A stretch of DNA of 64,000 nt. Source: Pseudocercospora fijiensis CIRAD86. Its lineage: Eukaryota > Ascomycota > Dothideomycetes > Mycosphaerellales > Mycosphaerellaceae. The position numbers were made by a program, and so were the translations under genes. Position 1 is the stretch's first letter; each line of letters opens with the position of its first letter. Below the pieces are notes generated by a model. It saw only the letters and a list, made by a program, of their open reading frames with translations, did not search any database and was not told where the DNA came from. The stretch is from NCBI RefSeq assembly GCF_000340215.1, contig NW_006921533.1, positions 2,167,278-2,231,277 of the forward strand, read 5' to 3'. Below are positions 1 to 9,790 of the stretch, piece by piece.

Positions 1-2
1 CA

Positions 3-1277
3 TCGACGAACTTGCAAGATGCTGAAACAGCTCAGGTCGAGAAACCCGCGCGGGTGCTAGATCCGTTGACCGTCTCAACACCTCGTCTGGAACGTAAGAT
101 GATACGAGAACAAAAGCAGATGCCTATTGCATCAAGGAGACGGAGGAGAGCCATCGCAAGCAGCTCCAACATTCCATTCGAGCAACTGCCATATCAATGC
201 TTCCAAGAAGCCCGCGCTTTCTTGCAAGAAGATCGTGCGGAAAAGCTGGAGATGATCAAGAAGTTTAGAGCCAGAATAGAGAATCTCATGGACACTGTGC
301 CAGTCACCCAGGCTGATATTGAACGAAAGGAAGCCAGACTTCGAGACATGAGGAAGAGGTTGGAGGACACAAAGATTCTCGCCGACATCAACGACCCTCT
401 GGTGAAGAAGAAGTTTGAGGACGGTTTTGGTAAGATGGCACATATGAAACGACACTGCTATGCGCTGACACATTCTCTAGGCGACATGAGCAAACCAATT
501 TACCGACATCTGGCTCAGAAGAAATGGCGAAGCTACGAGCGAGAGCTCCTCATGCAGCGCATAACTCAAATGAATGTCATCCCCGACGTATTGGATGAGA
601 TTGATCCGACCGTCTCAGTCGAACTATCATTCTCATCCCCAGCAAATCCACTCAAGAGTCGCAAGGTACACCACGGAGACCTGGTCGATTCTCGCGTCAG
701 TGAGCATCCGCCAAATCTCAACATACAGCCATTTGAGAAGGGCGAAAAGCTCGTCACCATCGCCGTCGTAAACCCTGACGTTCCCAATGTCGAGAAGGAT
801 GCATTCGATTATCGATGTCATTTCCTGGCATGCAATGTGCCTGTTTCTGCGACACGAACATATGTCGAGCTTGGAAAGCTGAGCGAAGAGAGTCAAATCG
901 TCATACCCTGGCTCCCAGCATATTCGCAGTCTGGACTGCCATACCAGAGGATGGCTATCTTCGTGCTGGAACAGCCACCTGCTTCAGCGGTGTCGCCAGG
1001 ATCTGAGGAAGTGCCACCATCAAAGGCTCTTGACGTAGCTGACGTCAAGAGCACAAATCACAGAGCATTCTCAATGCGAAAGGACTTCATCTTGAGAGAC
1101 TTGAGGGACACCTTCGACCTGAAGCCGGTCGGGGTGGATCTTTTCAGAACAGTATGGGACGACGGCACAGCAGGTGTGATGCAACGAGCTGGTATTGTCG
1201 GATGGGATGTAGAATTTAAGAGGAAACGTGTTGAGCCGCTGCCATATAAGAGACTGAAGGAGGAGAGGTTCAGATAG
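3..1277 (+). CDS. mrpl35: Mitochondrial large-subunit ribosomal protein mL38 (5' partial)
   Basis: This is the fungal mL38 protein (yeast Mrpl35), a component of the mitochondrial large ribosomal subunit with a phosphatidylethanolamine-binding-protein (PEBP) fold. The frame is open from the window edge and ends at a TAG at 1275-1277, giving 424 visible codons. The first in-frame ATG is near position 99, well inside conserved sequence, so the true start and the mitochondrial presequence lie outside the window. Recognisable family segments are RVLDPLTVSTPRLERK near the start, PFEQLPYQCFQEAR, LMQRITQMNVIPDVL, the PEBP-like core with DAFDYRCHFLACNVPV and LPYQRMAIFVLEQP, and the C-terminal FDLKPVGVDLFRTVWDD and PLPYKRLKEERFR. 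No intron is needed in the visible part. The IF-3 gene follows on the same strand, so two mitochondrial translation genes are adjacent. Identification is from remembered family sequence and is strong. Confidence 0.93.
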   Translation, partial: STNLQDAETAQVEKPARVLDPLTVSTPRLERKMIREQKQMPIASRRRRRAIASSSNIPFEQLPYQCFQEARAFLQEDRAEKLEMIKKFRARIENLMDTVPVTQADIERKEARLRDMRKRLEDTKILADINDPLVKKKFEDGFGKMAHMKRHCYALTHSLGDMSKPIYRHLAQKKWRSYERELLMQRITQMNVIPDVLDEIDPTVSVELSFSSPANPLKSRKVHHGDLVDSRVSEHPPNLNIQPFEKGEKLVTIAVVNPDVPNVEKDAFDYRCHFLACNVPVSATRTYVELGKLSEESQIVIPWLPAYSQSGLPYQRMAIFVLEQPPASAVSPGSEEVPPSKALDVADVKSTNHRAFSMRKDFILRDLRDTFDLKPVGVDLFRTVWDDGTAGVMQRAGIVGWDVEFKRKRVEPLPYKRLKEERFR

Positions 1278-1463
1278 TGAGAGCAGAGCTGGTTGATCAA
1301 CACCTTATATCATGTACAAGTACCCAATTTCCTCCATCACTTCAATACTTTTTCTCACGAGATTGTCAGGAATCGACATCTGGTCGATCAATGCTCACGT
1401 GACATATACCCAGGCTCAACTTCTCAAAGCTGTGAAAACGATGGACTACTTCACATCAACATC

Positions 1464-2267
1464 ATGTATGCCAAACACGGTCCCTCAGCTTCGCAAGCTC
1501 TATATAATGTGTTCGTCCTACCGACACTCTCAAAACCATTGCCTCAACGAAGAAGTGCCCAGCATGTCATCTCCAGACAGCATACCCGACCTCTCCTCCG
1601 CTCCTTCCACCAGAGCTCCATTCACAACGCCAAAACACGGGCACCAGAAGAACGCACCCAGAGATGGAACGAAGAGATCACAGCCCGAATGATCCAGCTC
1701 GTCGACAGCGAAACCAATAAACTTCTCGACGATGGCCAGCCCCGAACAAAATGGGACATTCTCCAAACTATCGACCTCAAAACCCACCGTCTCGTCCAAC
1801 TCTCCCCCGACGAACCCGGAAACCGTAACTTCATCCCCGTCTGCAAAATCGTCTCAAAGAAAGAAAGCTACGAAGCCGAGCTCCGTCGCAAGAAACAAGC
1901 CAAAGACCAAAAACGTGCAAACAAAATCGTGAGTGAGGTTGGAGCTAAGACTTTGGAATTGAATTGGGCTATTGATCAGAATCATGATTTGTTACATCGG
2001 ATTGAGAAGATGAAGGGTTTTTTGGCTGAGGGACGGAGGGTGGAGATTGTGCTTGCGTCCAAAAAGGGCGGGAGGAAGGCTACGAAGGAGGAGTGTGAGG
2101 GTGTGCTGGGCAAGATAAAGCAGGCTGCGGAGGGGGTTGAGGGGGTTAAGGTAACCAAGGAGTTCTCGGGGAAGTTAGGGGGATTTGGGGCGATGAGTTT
2201 TCAGGGACGGCCGGTTGTTGCTAAGGAAGACAGTGTGGAGAAGCAGAAGGATGATGGGCCGGATTGA
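1464..2267 (+). CDS. Mitochondrial translation initiation factor IF-3
   Basis: A 267-residue protein of the IF-3 family, which in mitochondria keeps ribosomal subunits apart and helps select the start codon. The N-terminal 50 residues are basic with a presequence-like RPLLRSFHQSSIHNAK (about residues 42-57), typical of fungal matrix proteins. The IF-3 N-domain covers about residues 65-130, with RWNEEITARMIQLVD and the hallmark IPVCKI at 124-129. A Lys/Arg-rich linker leads to the C-domain (about 160-250) with KTLELNWAIDQNHDLLHRIEKMKGFL and an RVEIVLASKKGG strand. The ATG at 1464 was chosen because it is the first in-frame ATG and directly precedes the targeting sequence; the upstream open frame has only a TTG at 1293 and no family similarity. 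The stop is TGA at 2265-2267, and no intron is evident. It lies 186 bp after the mL38 stop. Confidence 0.88.
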   Translation: MYAKHGPSASQALYNVFVLPTLSKPLPQRRSAQHVISRQHTRPLLRSFHQSSIHNAKTRAPEERTQRWNEEITARMIQLVDSETNKLLDDGQPRTKWDILQTIDLKTHRLVQLSPDEPGNRNFIPVCKIVSKKESYEAELRRKKQAKDQKRANKIVSEVGAKTLELNWAIDQNHDLLHRIEKMKGFLAEGRRVEIVLASKKGGRKATKEECEGVLGKIKQAAEGVEGVKVTKEFSGKLGGFGAMSFQGRPVVAKEDSVEKQKDDGPD

Positions 2268-3518
2268 GGGAAGATCGTTGGTTGTCGATGACTACGCTTA
2301 TTTGCGATTGATTCTCGCAAGGAGCATCACGATTCTAGAGAATGAGAACACAAGCTGGATTCTGCAATAAGCAGGAGATTCTAGATGCAGCAGAATCGCG
2401 TTCTCTTCGAAGCGTGGCCACGGATCTGGACCAGGGGAAAATGAGACATCATGTACGAGAGTCTTGTGGCTGGCACGAACGAGCTACCACAGTCGCCGAG
2501 CGAACAAGTGAGAGACCGATCTGCCGTTCGCCACCCAACTAGGGCAAATGTAACGTCCAAAATACAACACACATCCTGATCACAACCACGAGCTACTCAT
2601 ACCCTGAGTTTCCTGCACATGGCGACTGACAGATCTACGCGAAGAACAACACGCAATTGTAAATATCTATCCGAGCATCCATATGATGGCCGTCCACGAA
2701 GTATAAATCAGTCTGTACCAGACTACGAAGTCTCGACTTGATTGAAGCAAATCGGTAACCTCACCGTCCGCCAAGACTTACCCAAGACGACTGAGCGGAA
2801 CCTCATGAAAGCTCATCATTTTGAAGAACGATAGGAGATGAGAACGCCAGGTGCGAATGTTGCATGATCGAAGCGGATGTCTAGATCAAGACCGTCACTA
2901 TCAAATTCATCCTGTCATTTCCTTTCCACATGAACTCAGTCTCAGTAGTGCTAGGGCAGCTCCTTTGTTTGATGGTATGCGTGAGTTGACTCGCCTGCTA
3001 TCTTCATATGCATGTCGACTTAGACCTGTACTTTCGAGAGCTTTCGATATAGCGACTGCCCAGATGACTGACGCAGGCAATGTTCCTCATTCATCACTCG
3101 AATCAAAATCTCACGGCCTCCTGCATGATTGAGCAGCCTCCGTAATCAACGAACGACGAATCGAAGACCTGAAGGACCCGACTCGGTCCCAGTAGAGTGG
3201 TCGTCTAATCTGGGCCGCGAAGAGTCAAAGTCACCACAGCTGAGAGAGAAAACGCCATAATCGTCCCAAGGCGTCCATCATCGAGTGAAGAATTTTCGAA
3301 AACCGTGCATGAGATCACACCTTGGAAATCACAGAAGCCGATTCGCCGCACAACGTAATCTCGTCATCACCATGATGATCATCATCTTTAATCCCCACCG
3401 TCTCATCCTGACTCCCTGCTCCTTCAGAAGGCCCAGGCTTTTATCTCTGGACAAGTCTTCGAGAAAGTCCCTTCCACTCCACATTCTTCCCAGGATCAGC
3501 AGGCTTCTTGATAGTCGT
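2268..3518. other. Intergenic region without a recognisable gene
   Basis: About 1.25 kb between IF-3 (+) and the ankyrin gene (-). Short open frames exist (2342-2542 and 2851-3132 on +), but they show no family motif, splice pattern or compositional support. CpA and TpG are present at normal frequency, so this is not RIP-mutated repeat DNA. It should hold the 3' ends of the two flanking genes. Confidence 0.6.
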
Positions 3519-4239
3519 TCATAAAGCCGTGACATCGCCCACGAGCGCCTTCAATTTCGTCTGATATTCCAGCGAAAGTTTCTCGGGATTTGCACCACAG
3601 CGTAAAAGCGCCAAAGCATTTTCTCGCCTCTCCTCCAGAACGGCCGAGAACAAGGCTGCGCTGTTCCCTGTTCGATAGCCAAAATCGACGCAAGCGCCGA
3701 GTTGAATCATCTTTTCAATGATTGCTGAACTGTTTTCCTGGCAGCCGCATGCAACGAAGATCAATGGGGTTAAAAATTTCTCTGGCGGCTTGTAATTCAC
3801 GACAGCACCGCGTTTCATAAGAATTTCCACCATGGTCGAGCTCTTGACATAGAATATGGGAGTGAAGAAACAAATTGCTTTCGCTTCGATGTTGGCGCCT
3901 CGGTCAAGTAGCACCTGCCTCTAGCAGAGCATTTACAATGTCTCTATGGGACTTTCTGGCAGCTACGCAGAGTGCGGTTCCATGGATCTTACTTGAGTGA
4001 TCGACATCGCATTTGGCTGCGATCAGTGCGTTGACGATGTCTAGATGGCCTCCCTGAGCTGCGAAGTGTAGCGCAGCACGTCCTTTGCTATCCACAAAGT
4101 CGACGTCCACATCGCCAGCATCAAGCAGACGCTTGACTCTCCGAGACTGGCCGTATTCTGCTGCTTCAAGAAGTGCCAGCTCTCGACTTGCTTGTGGCTC
4201 ATGTGCTTCCACGGCTTCGTTGTTCCACTTGGTTGACAT
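3519..4239 (-). pseudogene. Ankyrin-repeat protein gene, broken in the middle
   Basis: Two overlapping frames encode ankyrin repeats, a protein-binding scaffold. The first runs from the ATG at 4239 to a TGA at 3904 (111 residues) and has clear repeats: GRAALHFAAQGGHLDIVNAL then GTALCVAARKSHRDIVNALL. The second (about 3914 to 3519, 131 residues) resumes in another frame with VLLDRGANIEAKA and continues with divergent repeats such as MVEILMKRGAVVN and NALALLRCGANPE. Both frames at the junction encode the end of a repeat (LLEAGA, then LLDRGA) with no helix pair between, which fits an out-of-frame deletion of about one repeat. A GT-AG pair (about 52 bp ending near 3915) would restore the frame but would remove a good repeat, so I do not favour an intron. 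The gene lies 46 bp downstream of HET-domain remains on the same strand, so both may derive from one HET-ankyrin gene. Confidence 0.65.
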
Positions 4240-4285
4240 GGCAAATGATCAAGTCGTGGAGCCGCCAAGTTGAGTGGAAGCAGTG

Positions 4286-4917
4286 TCACTGGGTATTCTT
4301 TCCTCTGCTCTTGATTGAAAGGATGTGAGCGCTGTCCACCTTTTCGACTTGCAAGTCCAGCAATATACAGGTTGCAGTCCAACGCATGATGACGAGTATG
4401 GACGCCTCAGCTACACCGGTCTGTACAACCCGATCACGTTCCGGCACAGCTGACGATTCCAACTCGCATGAGCCCGAGTCGAATTTTCCCCTTCCATCGT
4501 TGAGAACGTATAGTGCAAAAGCGGAGACTGGGGAATCAAGCACTTCTTGTTCGAGGCGATGGAAGGCCTTCTGACTTTCTTCCTACAGTAGTGGCATATG
4601 GATGCCGAAATAACCCAAGAGACAGTAAGCTTGATCTTCAACGAAACGTCGTGCCCAGCCTCTCGTGAGCCATCGGCAATTGTCCAAGACCCATTTCCGG
4701 GTAGGCATAACAGATCTTGGCATTGTAGTACCAACGATACATCGAGTGGATTGCTCCCGACGTATTGGTATCCGTTATCGAGCGCCTGCTGACACGCAAA
4801 TTGCACTTTGCGAAAGCCATGCTTTTACTGCGCCGCCTTCAGATCATGAATATCTGCAAAGCTGATCTCATCTCTTTCGCAGGTGTGTGATAGTATTGCT
4901 GCATGACGCGCATCAGC
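4286..4917 (-). pseudogene. HET-domain (heterokaryon incompatibility) gene, decayed
   Basis: HET domains trigger cell death when unlike fungal individuals fuse, often as the N-terminal effector of NACHT/ankyrin or WD proteins. Fragments appear in the correct order on the minus strand but in three frames. Fragment 1 (about 4917-4759) reads AAILSHTCERDEISF, then an in-frame TAA, then KVQFACQQALDNGYQYV. Fragment 2 (about 4770-4680) reads SGAIHSMYRWYYNAKICYAY. Fragment 3 (about 4676-4286) reads RWLTRGW joined directly to EDQAYCLLGYFGIHMPLL, then a TAG where the family has the Tyr of PLLYGEG, then QKAFHRLEQEV. The family's WVDTCCIDK block after YQYV is missing, as is the stretch between RGWT and EDxAYxLLG. 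The usual HTW is HTC. With two stops, at least two frame changes and two deletions this is a pseudogene. CpA content is normal, so decay was not by RIP. Confidence 0.85.
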
Positions 4918-4920
4918 TGA

Positions 4921-5820
4921 AGGTCACTCGGTGGGCATTTTTAAAGAGGCCGGCGAGGTGGAGTATTCGAGTGCAGATGGCGAAGGAGAAGGGTAGGGAG
5001 GGAGGCAGGAGGTAAAGCGCTTGGCATCTCCTAGAATAATCCTTGGCATGCATTAGGGAAGGACATCGGAAAGCAATAGTGATGAACGCCTCTGTTTTCA
5101 TGGATACCAATACATATGATACAACCGATATTACTCCCTCTCAAACAATAATGAGCAGAAGAGTCCACGCTATGCTCCCCATCCTGCCACGCCCATGCTT
5201 GGCGCAGGCCCATTCAGAAAAAGACATGTAAAGAAACAATGCTGATACACGCACATGGTATAGAACAAAATCAAGCAGTTGTAGCAATTCCAGTTGTGTC
5301 GGGAGCGAACGTCGTTCGCCCGTGAACGGAGAGTCCGGTTTCTCGCGGACCAGCCGTTTTTCGATGCCTGCTCGCAAGCCCTCTTCCGAGGGACGTGCCA
5401 GGCTCAAGTCATTAAATAGTATTTGGGAGTACGGTCCAGAGTGTTCCGCCGCCGAAAAGATAAAAGCTGTAAAGAAAACGCACTGTTGCTGTATCTGTTA
5501 CAGGAAAGCTCCTTCTGACCTCAAAGAGATAGTAGTACAGACGAAGCCAGCAGCTCGCGCGTGTGCGTGTATGGTATCAATCTAGTATCGCAGCCCAATG
5601 GAATTCGTCGTTATCGTGGGGTATTAGTAGGCCGTGACTTCGGTCTGGTGTGGTGCAATGACAGCCGGTGGGCTGGTGCTGCCATTGTTCTGTTCAGCCG
5701 TCATGATGGCATCCTCATATCCGATGAGAGCCTGGCTGTGGAGTTTGAAGGACTCGCCCATGAGTTTCGTGATGCTAATGTTCCGTCAGATATGAGGCGT
5801 TCTCGAAAGTGTGCTGCAAC
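4921..5820. other. Intergenic region without a recognisable gene
   Basis: About 0.9 kb between the HET remains and the 3' end of the transcription-factor gene. It may include the lost N-terminus or promoter of the HET gene (just above 4917) and the 3' untranslated region of the transcription factor (just below 5821). Short open frames here show no recognisable domain. Confidence 0.5.
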
Positions 5821-8303
5821 TTACCCCCAGACGACTACCTCGTCAATCATGCTGCCCCAAAGTCTCGCGACAGTGGAACTCAGCTTCTGTCCGAAACCAT
5901 CGATGGTATCATCATCGAACAATCCCCGCAATTTTTGGTACATTTCTTTCTCTTCTTCCGAGGCAGGTTCGTCTTCATGTTCCACGCGCCAAAGCCACAA
6001 GCTCAGGATGACGATGAGGTCAAGACCGCAGAGAGGATGCTCAATGCTCCAGTTGGTGGCCGAGGTGCGTGCAACCCATCTTATTCCTTGACGCGCGGCA
6101 ACCTCAATGCAGTCAAAACAGCTTTGAATGACGTTGAGCATTTCCTGGCTTCTCTTGATGTTGTCGCGGGCATGTGTCATTGCTGCGGCGACTTCGTAAG
6201 AGTCGTGGTATCTCAATGCTTCTTGAACCGATTTCAGGTCAACAAGCAAGCGAGCACGAGTGTTCCTGTACATGGCATTTGCGTTGAAGATGAGAGGGTG
6301 ACCCTTGTGTGGTGCGCTGAGCTGAACAACAACCGTCTCTGGCTCGCACAGCTCCAGTGATTTCTCCCATGTGTCCAGGGCCAAACGGAGCTTGTACTCG
6401 GTGACCACGTCTTGAAGGGCTTCTGGACTACGCTTGTGGTACCATACTTCTAGGAAGAGCGCATTGATCATCACACGAGTGGCGAAAGCGCTATAGCGAG
6501 CGCTTTCACCTTGGAACAGTGCATCGTGTGCTTCTCGGAATGTGATGATGGTCGACGCTGTAAGGCTTTCTGTCCAGCTCTCATTGTCGGTCGGGTCCAG
6601 ATTCCAAAGCGTTTCGGAAGACGGCAGTTCCAAAGTGTCAAACTCGTTGAAGTTGATGGCAGGAGTATGGTTGTACGTCAACGTGAGCAGACCGAAGAAG
6701 ATGTAGACAGCGAAGTAGGTGCGCCTGCAGCCTTCATCCTCGATCCATTCCCCGTGAGTGGGCTGTCGACCTTCGCGGGCATCGGTGCGCAACTTAAGCT
6801 CATACCTGTTGCCGGCGACCATGTTCGCAAGGAGAGATTTGATCGAACATGCCCACTCGAGACCTTTCGGGTCGCCACTCCAGCTTGCGAAGCTCATATT
6901 CAGTAGAGATGCTTGCATCATCCAGAGCGGGCATTTGCGAGAGCTGAAGTTGTCTTTCTTCTGCAGGAATTGAGTGACGAGTACCTTTGACCCTATGTGG
7001 AGCATGTAGGCCTGGTCTTGCTCAAAGGTGTACAAAGCGCCGATCGAAAGCACTGCCAGGAGGAGTGGCGCAGAGACCAAAGCAGGATCAAAGGAGGCCG
7101 GGTGGATGAAAGGTAGATGGTGATGGAAGAAGTTGAAGTATGTTGACAAGTAGCGATTGACCACGTTTGTTTGAGGGAGACGGAAAGTCTCAACCAGCGC
7201 ACCCTCGGTATCGCATCTGCGGATGTTCTCCATGATGCGGGTGACCTGGTCATCAGTGGTGACCTGCGGCGCCTTAGCCATGGTGCATTGCTGCGCTGGA
7301 CCGGGAGATCGCTTGTAGTCGACGGGTGAGATTGGACCTATCAAGCCAGGGAAGGGTGACAAGGCGCCGGGTGTGTGAATGCCTTCCATGAGCGATGACG
7401 CGCCGAAGGAAGGCAGACCATCTTGCTGACTCTGACCGCGTTCCATCAAGGGAGGAAGAGTGGTGCCGGAGGCAGTAAGCGCACTATTCGGATACGACAG
7501 CAAATCGTGTTGGTCGGCGCCGCCAGAAGAGACAGATGGCGCTTTGGGAGGCTGCGAGAGTGCTGATGCCGACAATATTTGGTCCCAACCATGCATCTGA
7601 GGAAGAGTGATAGAGCCAGGATATGTAGAGACACTCGTGTCCATGAGAGAAGGGCCGTGAGGCGTGATCAGTGGCTCGGTCTGGATGGTAGCGATATCTT
7701 GGCCGGACATGGCGGCTTTTTGCTGAAAATTGTGCATCAGCATGGCAGCCTGCTGGATACCCAGCGGGTTGTCAGCGTCGGTGAACTGGTCGAAGGCAGC
7801 ATCATCAAGTACGGGCAGTTTGGTATCGTTCGCATTAGCATTGCTGTTCTGCTGCGCGGCCGATTTGTTGCCGCCATTGCTACGACGCTTGGTCTCACTC
7901 TGGAGTGGCACGCCGCCGTCTTTTGCATGGACGGTACGGTCGTGGCGGAGGAGTAGGTCGCGCCGTACGAAGGTACTTCGGCACTTCTGACATTTAAACG
8001 GACGCTCCTTGGTATCTATATTCAGTGCCGGTCAGCTAAGTTCGTGCTGTTGACCCCGCCAGCCCACTTTGCGAACATCGCGCGTGTGCTTTGAGCTCTG
8101 TCGTGCCCCGCGCATCATCTCCATCAGAAAGTTGTGGACTTACGTGACCTCTCGTGTCGCGACCGATGCTCGGAGCGCGAGAAGGCGCGATTGCAGAACT
8201 GGCACTTGTATCTCTTCTCTTTCGCAGCCTTTTCCTGCGTGTCGCTTGCCTTGCGAGTGGGCGAGACGGCAGTGGTCGGCGCGGCGCCGGCTACAGTCGA
8301 CAT
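5821..8303 (-). CDS. C2H2 zinc-finger transcription factor with Fungal_trans domain (two exons)
   Basis: A predicted nuclear DNA-binding regulator of 784 residues. Exon 1 is 8303-8144 and exon 2 is 8015-5821; splicing of 8143-8016 keeps the frame. Exon 1 ends inside finger 1 (C34, C37, H50, with H54 created across the splice junction, spacing CX2CX12HX3H). After a TKERPF linker, finger 2 has C62, C65, H78, H83 (CX2CX12HX4H). Residues 100-330 are low-complexity (Gln/Ser/Pro-rich). A fungal-specific transcription factor domain (Fungal_trans type) runs from about 336 to 540 with YFNFFHHHLPFIHPASF and PLLLAVLSIGALY. The stop is TAA at 5821-5823. The ATG at 8303 is the first available, but the frame stays open about 75 bp upstream without an ATG, so an extra 5' exon is possible. 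The target pathway cannot be read from sequence. The start lies only about 500 bp from a 55-kb RIP-mutated repeat block. Confidence 0.87.
8016..8143 (-). other. Spliceosomal intron in the C2H2 transcription-factor gene
   Basis: A 128-bp intron. On the minus strand the donor is GTAAGT and the acceptor TATAG, with a GCTGAC branch-point-like sequence about 20 nt before the acceptor. Removing it creates the last histidine of finger 1 and the canonical inter-finger linker, which is strong support. It is phase 1. Confidence 0.88.
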
Positions 8304-8800
8304 GTCGCTGTCTGCGTTGGGCGTGGTGGCGGTGGTGTTGAAAGCGCCGTCGCAGGCAGCGATCCGAATGCGTTAATGCTCGATGGGGGTTTGTTGTTGA
8401 AGGGATGCAAATGTCGACTCGATCATTTGGGGCGATCTGGAGGCAGCGACGACCCTCGGACTGGAGCCAACCGCGTGCGCTGATTCTGGTTCTGGACTCG
8501 GCGTCGATGACTCTGGGCGTGTGTTGCGCGTCTGTGTGGACGACGAGCAGACGCGACGCTGATGCGAGCACTTTCGTGATGGATGCGGATGCAGAGCGAA
8601 AGAGGCGGGGTCTCAGGTGGATGTTTCCCAGGCCAGGAAAGGAGCAGAGGCTGGCCGAGCCTGGCTCTGCGCTTTGGCGGCCACCTAGCAAAGCGTCTAA
8701 CTAAGTGTGGCTACCCTGAATTTTGTTAACGGATTTGCCGAGTGGGCTGCGGCTGTGGCTGCACGCTAGGCTAGGCTAGACACGCTGCACTATCTGGGGT
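8304..8800. promoter_or_regulatory. Upstream region of the transcription factor and edge of the repeat block
   Basis: Holds the presumed promoter and 5' leader of the minus-strand transcription factor. No TATA box or other firm element could be assigned. An open minus frame at 8691-8140 overlaps exon 1 in another frame and lacks motifs, so it is not called. From about 8770 to 8800 the composition shifts from normal (frequent TpG) to RIP-mutated DNA. Confidence 0.4.
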
Positions 8801-9426
8801 TTCTCTAGTTACTTTATCCCGCTAATTGCGGAGATTTAGTCTAGACGTAAAATCGGCTTCTCTTAGTAGGCTATACGTAAATCTCGATATAGTAGTAGGT
8901 TCTAGTCCTATATAGATATCTAGCTATATATAGTATTAGGCCGCGAGTTTAAATACTATACTAGCGAGGTTATCCGAGTATATAGTAGCTATAGACCTTA
9001 TTGCTACCGTTTGTTATATAATCCCTTAGTAGGTAGGCGCGTCTATCTATATTCTAGCGCGTATTCTATCTTTTTATAATATAGTATTCGCTACTATATA
9101 CTATTAGTATTAATATAGTAGCTTAGAAGGAAAGAAGAAAGAAACGCGTACGTACTAAGCGGTTAACCGAGACTAAGAGGCTTAAAAAGATAGTAGAAAG
9201 GGTTATATTAAAGGTTTAGGAATAGAGGTTATAAGATAGGTACTTTAGTCTAAAAGAACTATATAGGAGCGAGGCTACTAAAGGCGTATATTCGCGTATT
9301 TACTAGCAATTAGGGGGTTATAGTTTATATCTATCTCCGTTTTAGCCCCTTTCTAGTTTAACGTAAGTAGAGGTAGATATAATATATACCTTCTATAATC
9401 TAACTTTTAACTAAATAGTACCTACT
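8801..9426. repeat. RIP-mutated DNA of unassigned origin
   Basis: About 620 bp between the genic region and the first identifiable LTR. It is strongly depleted in CpA/TpG. A plus-strand frame around 9125-9360 stays open if TAG is read as former Gln, and is rich in Lys, Arg and Leu, so it may be the edge of an older transposon. No family was recognised. It forms the left flank of element A1, whose putative target duplication would be ctact at 9422-9426. Confidence 0.5.
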
Positions 9427-9627
9427 TATTATAATATAGTAAGATTATATATACGATAGTAGGTAGTAGTTGCTATAGACCGCTACGGTCGCTATTGCCC
9501 CTAAGGGTAAATTATAAATATATTATATAAATAGCCCGCCTCGCGGCTCGATAGATAATATATTAACTCTATATAGTATAATCGTTATAATACTTTTATA
9601 TCGTAACCATATACCTAGGTCCTAGTA
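9427..9627 (+). repeat. 5' LTR of element A1
   Basis: A 201-bp LTR, more RIP-mutated than the LTRs of A2. Starts TATTATAA (family start TATTACGA, from TG by RIP) and ends CCTAGTA. It shares the central blocks tacgatagyaggyag and agcccgcctcgcggc-like with the 188-bp A2 LTRs. Confidence 0.8.
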
Positions 9628-9766
9628 ACTTAGTAGCTTCGCTTAATAGTTAGTTAGCTTCTATACTAACTACCTAACCTCTACTTAAATCGACCCTAGT
9701 CGTTATAATTATAATAAGAATCGGCGCGATTAGCTATAAGTCCTACTAATCTTCCGCTAACCGCTA

Positions 9767-9774
9767 CGATCTAA
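9767..9774. repeat. Target-site duplication, left of the DNA transposon
   Basis: cgatctaa, repeated exactly at 21137-21144. The equivalent uninterrupted site in A2 (about 24080-24095) reads ctacgatttaactcc, which supports one 8-bp target copy before insertion. Confidence 0.88.
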
Positions 9775-9790
9775 CTACCTCTATTTAGGC
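9775..9790 (+). repeat. Left terminal inverted repeat of the DNA transposon
   Basis: CTACCTCTATTTAGGC. Its partner at the right end, read on the minus strand, is CTACCTCCGTTTAGGC: 14 of 16 match, and both differences are of the RIP type. Confidence 0.85.

Larger units (their letters stand above)
9427..9774 (+). mobile_element. LTR retrotransposon A1, 5' end (segment 1)
   Basis: The left end of an LTR element of the same family as the full copy at 23766-36953. It contains the 5' LTR (9427-9627) and part of the leader, which aligns with 23954-24100 of the full copy (shared ttagtagcttcgctta). It is cut at 9774 by the insertion of a DNA transposon. It resumes at 21137 and again briefly at 61368, and its remaining part lies outside the window. 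Confidence 0.85.

Noticed and set aside
2342..3132. Small plus-strand open frames at 2342-2542 and 2851-3132
   Set aside because: No motif, no homologous pattern, and lengths expected by chance.
3863..3980. A 52-bp intron joining the two ankyrin frames (donor GTAGCT, acceptor GGCAG)
   Set aside because: It restores the frame but removes a well-formed ankyrin helix pair, and the donor is weak.
5322..6360. Plus-strand open frames at 5322-5585, 5561-6091 and 5809-6360
   Set aside because: The later ones are antisense to the transcription-factor gene, and none has a recognisable domain.
8140..8691. A 183-codon minus-strand frame over exon 1 of the transcription factor
   Set aside because: Exon 1 with the zinc finger is in a different frame; this one is Arg/His-rich shadow sequence.
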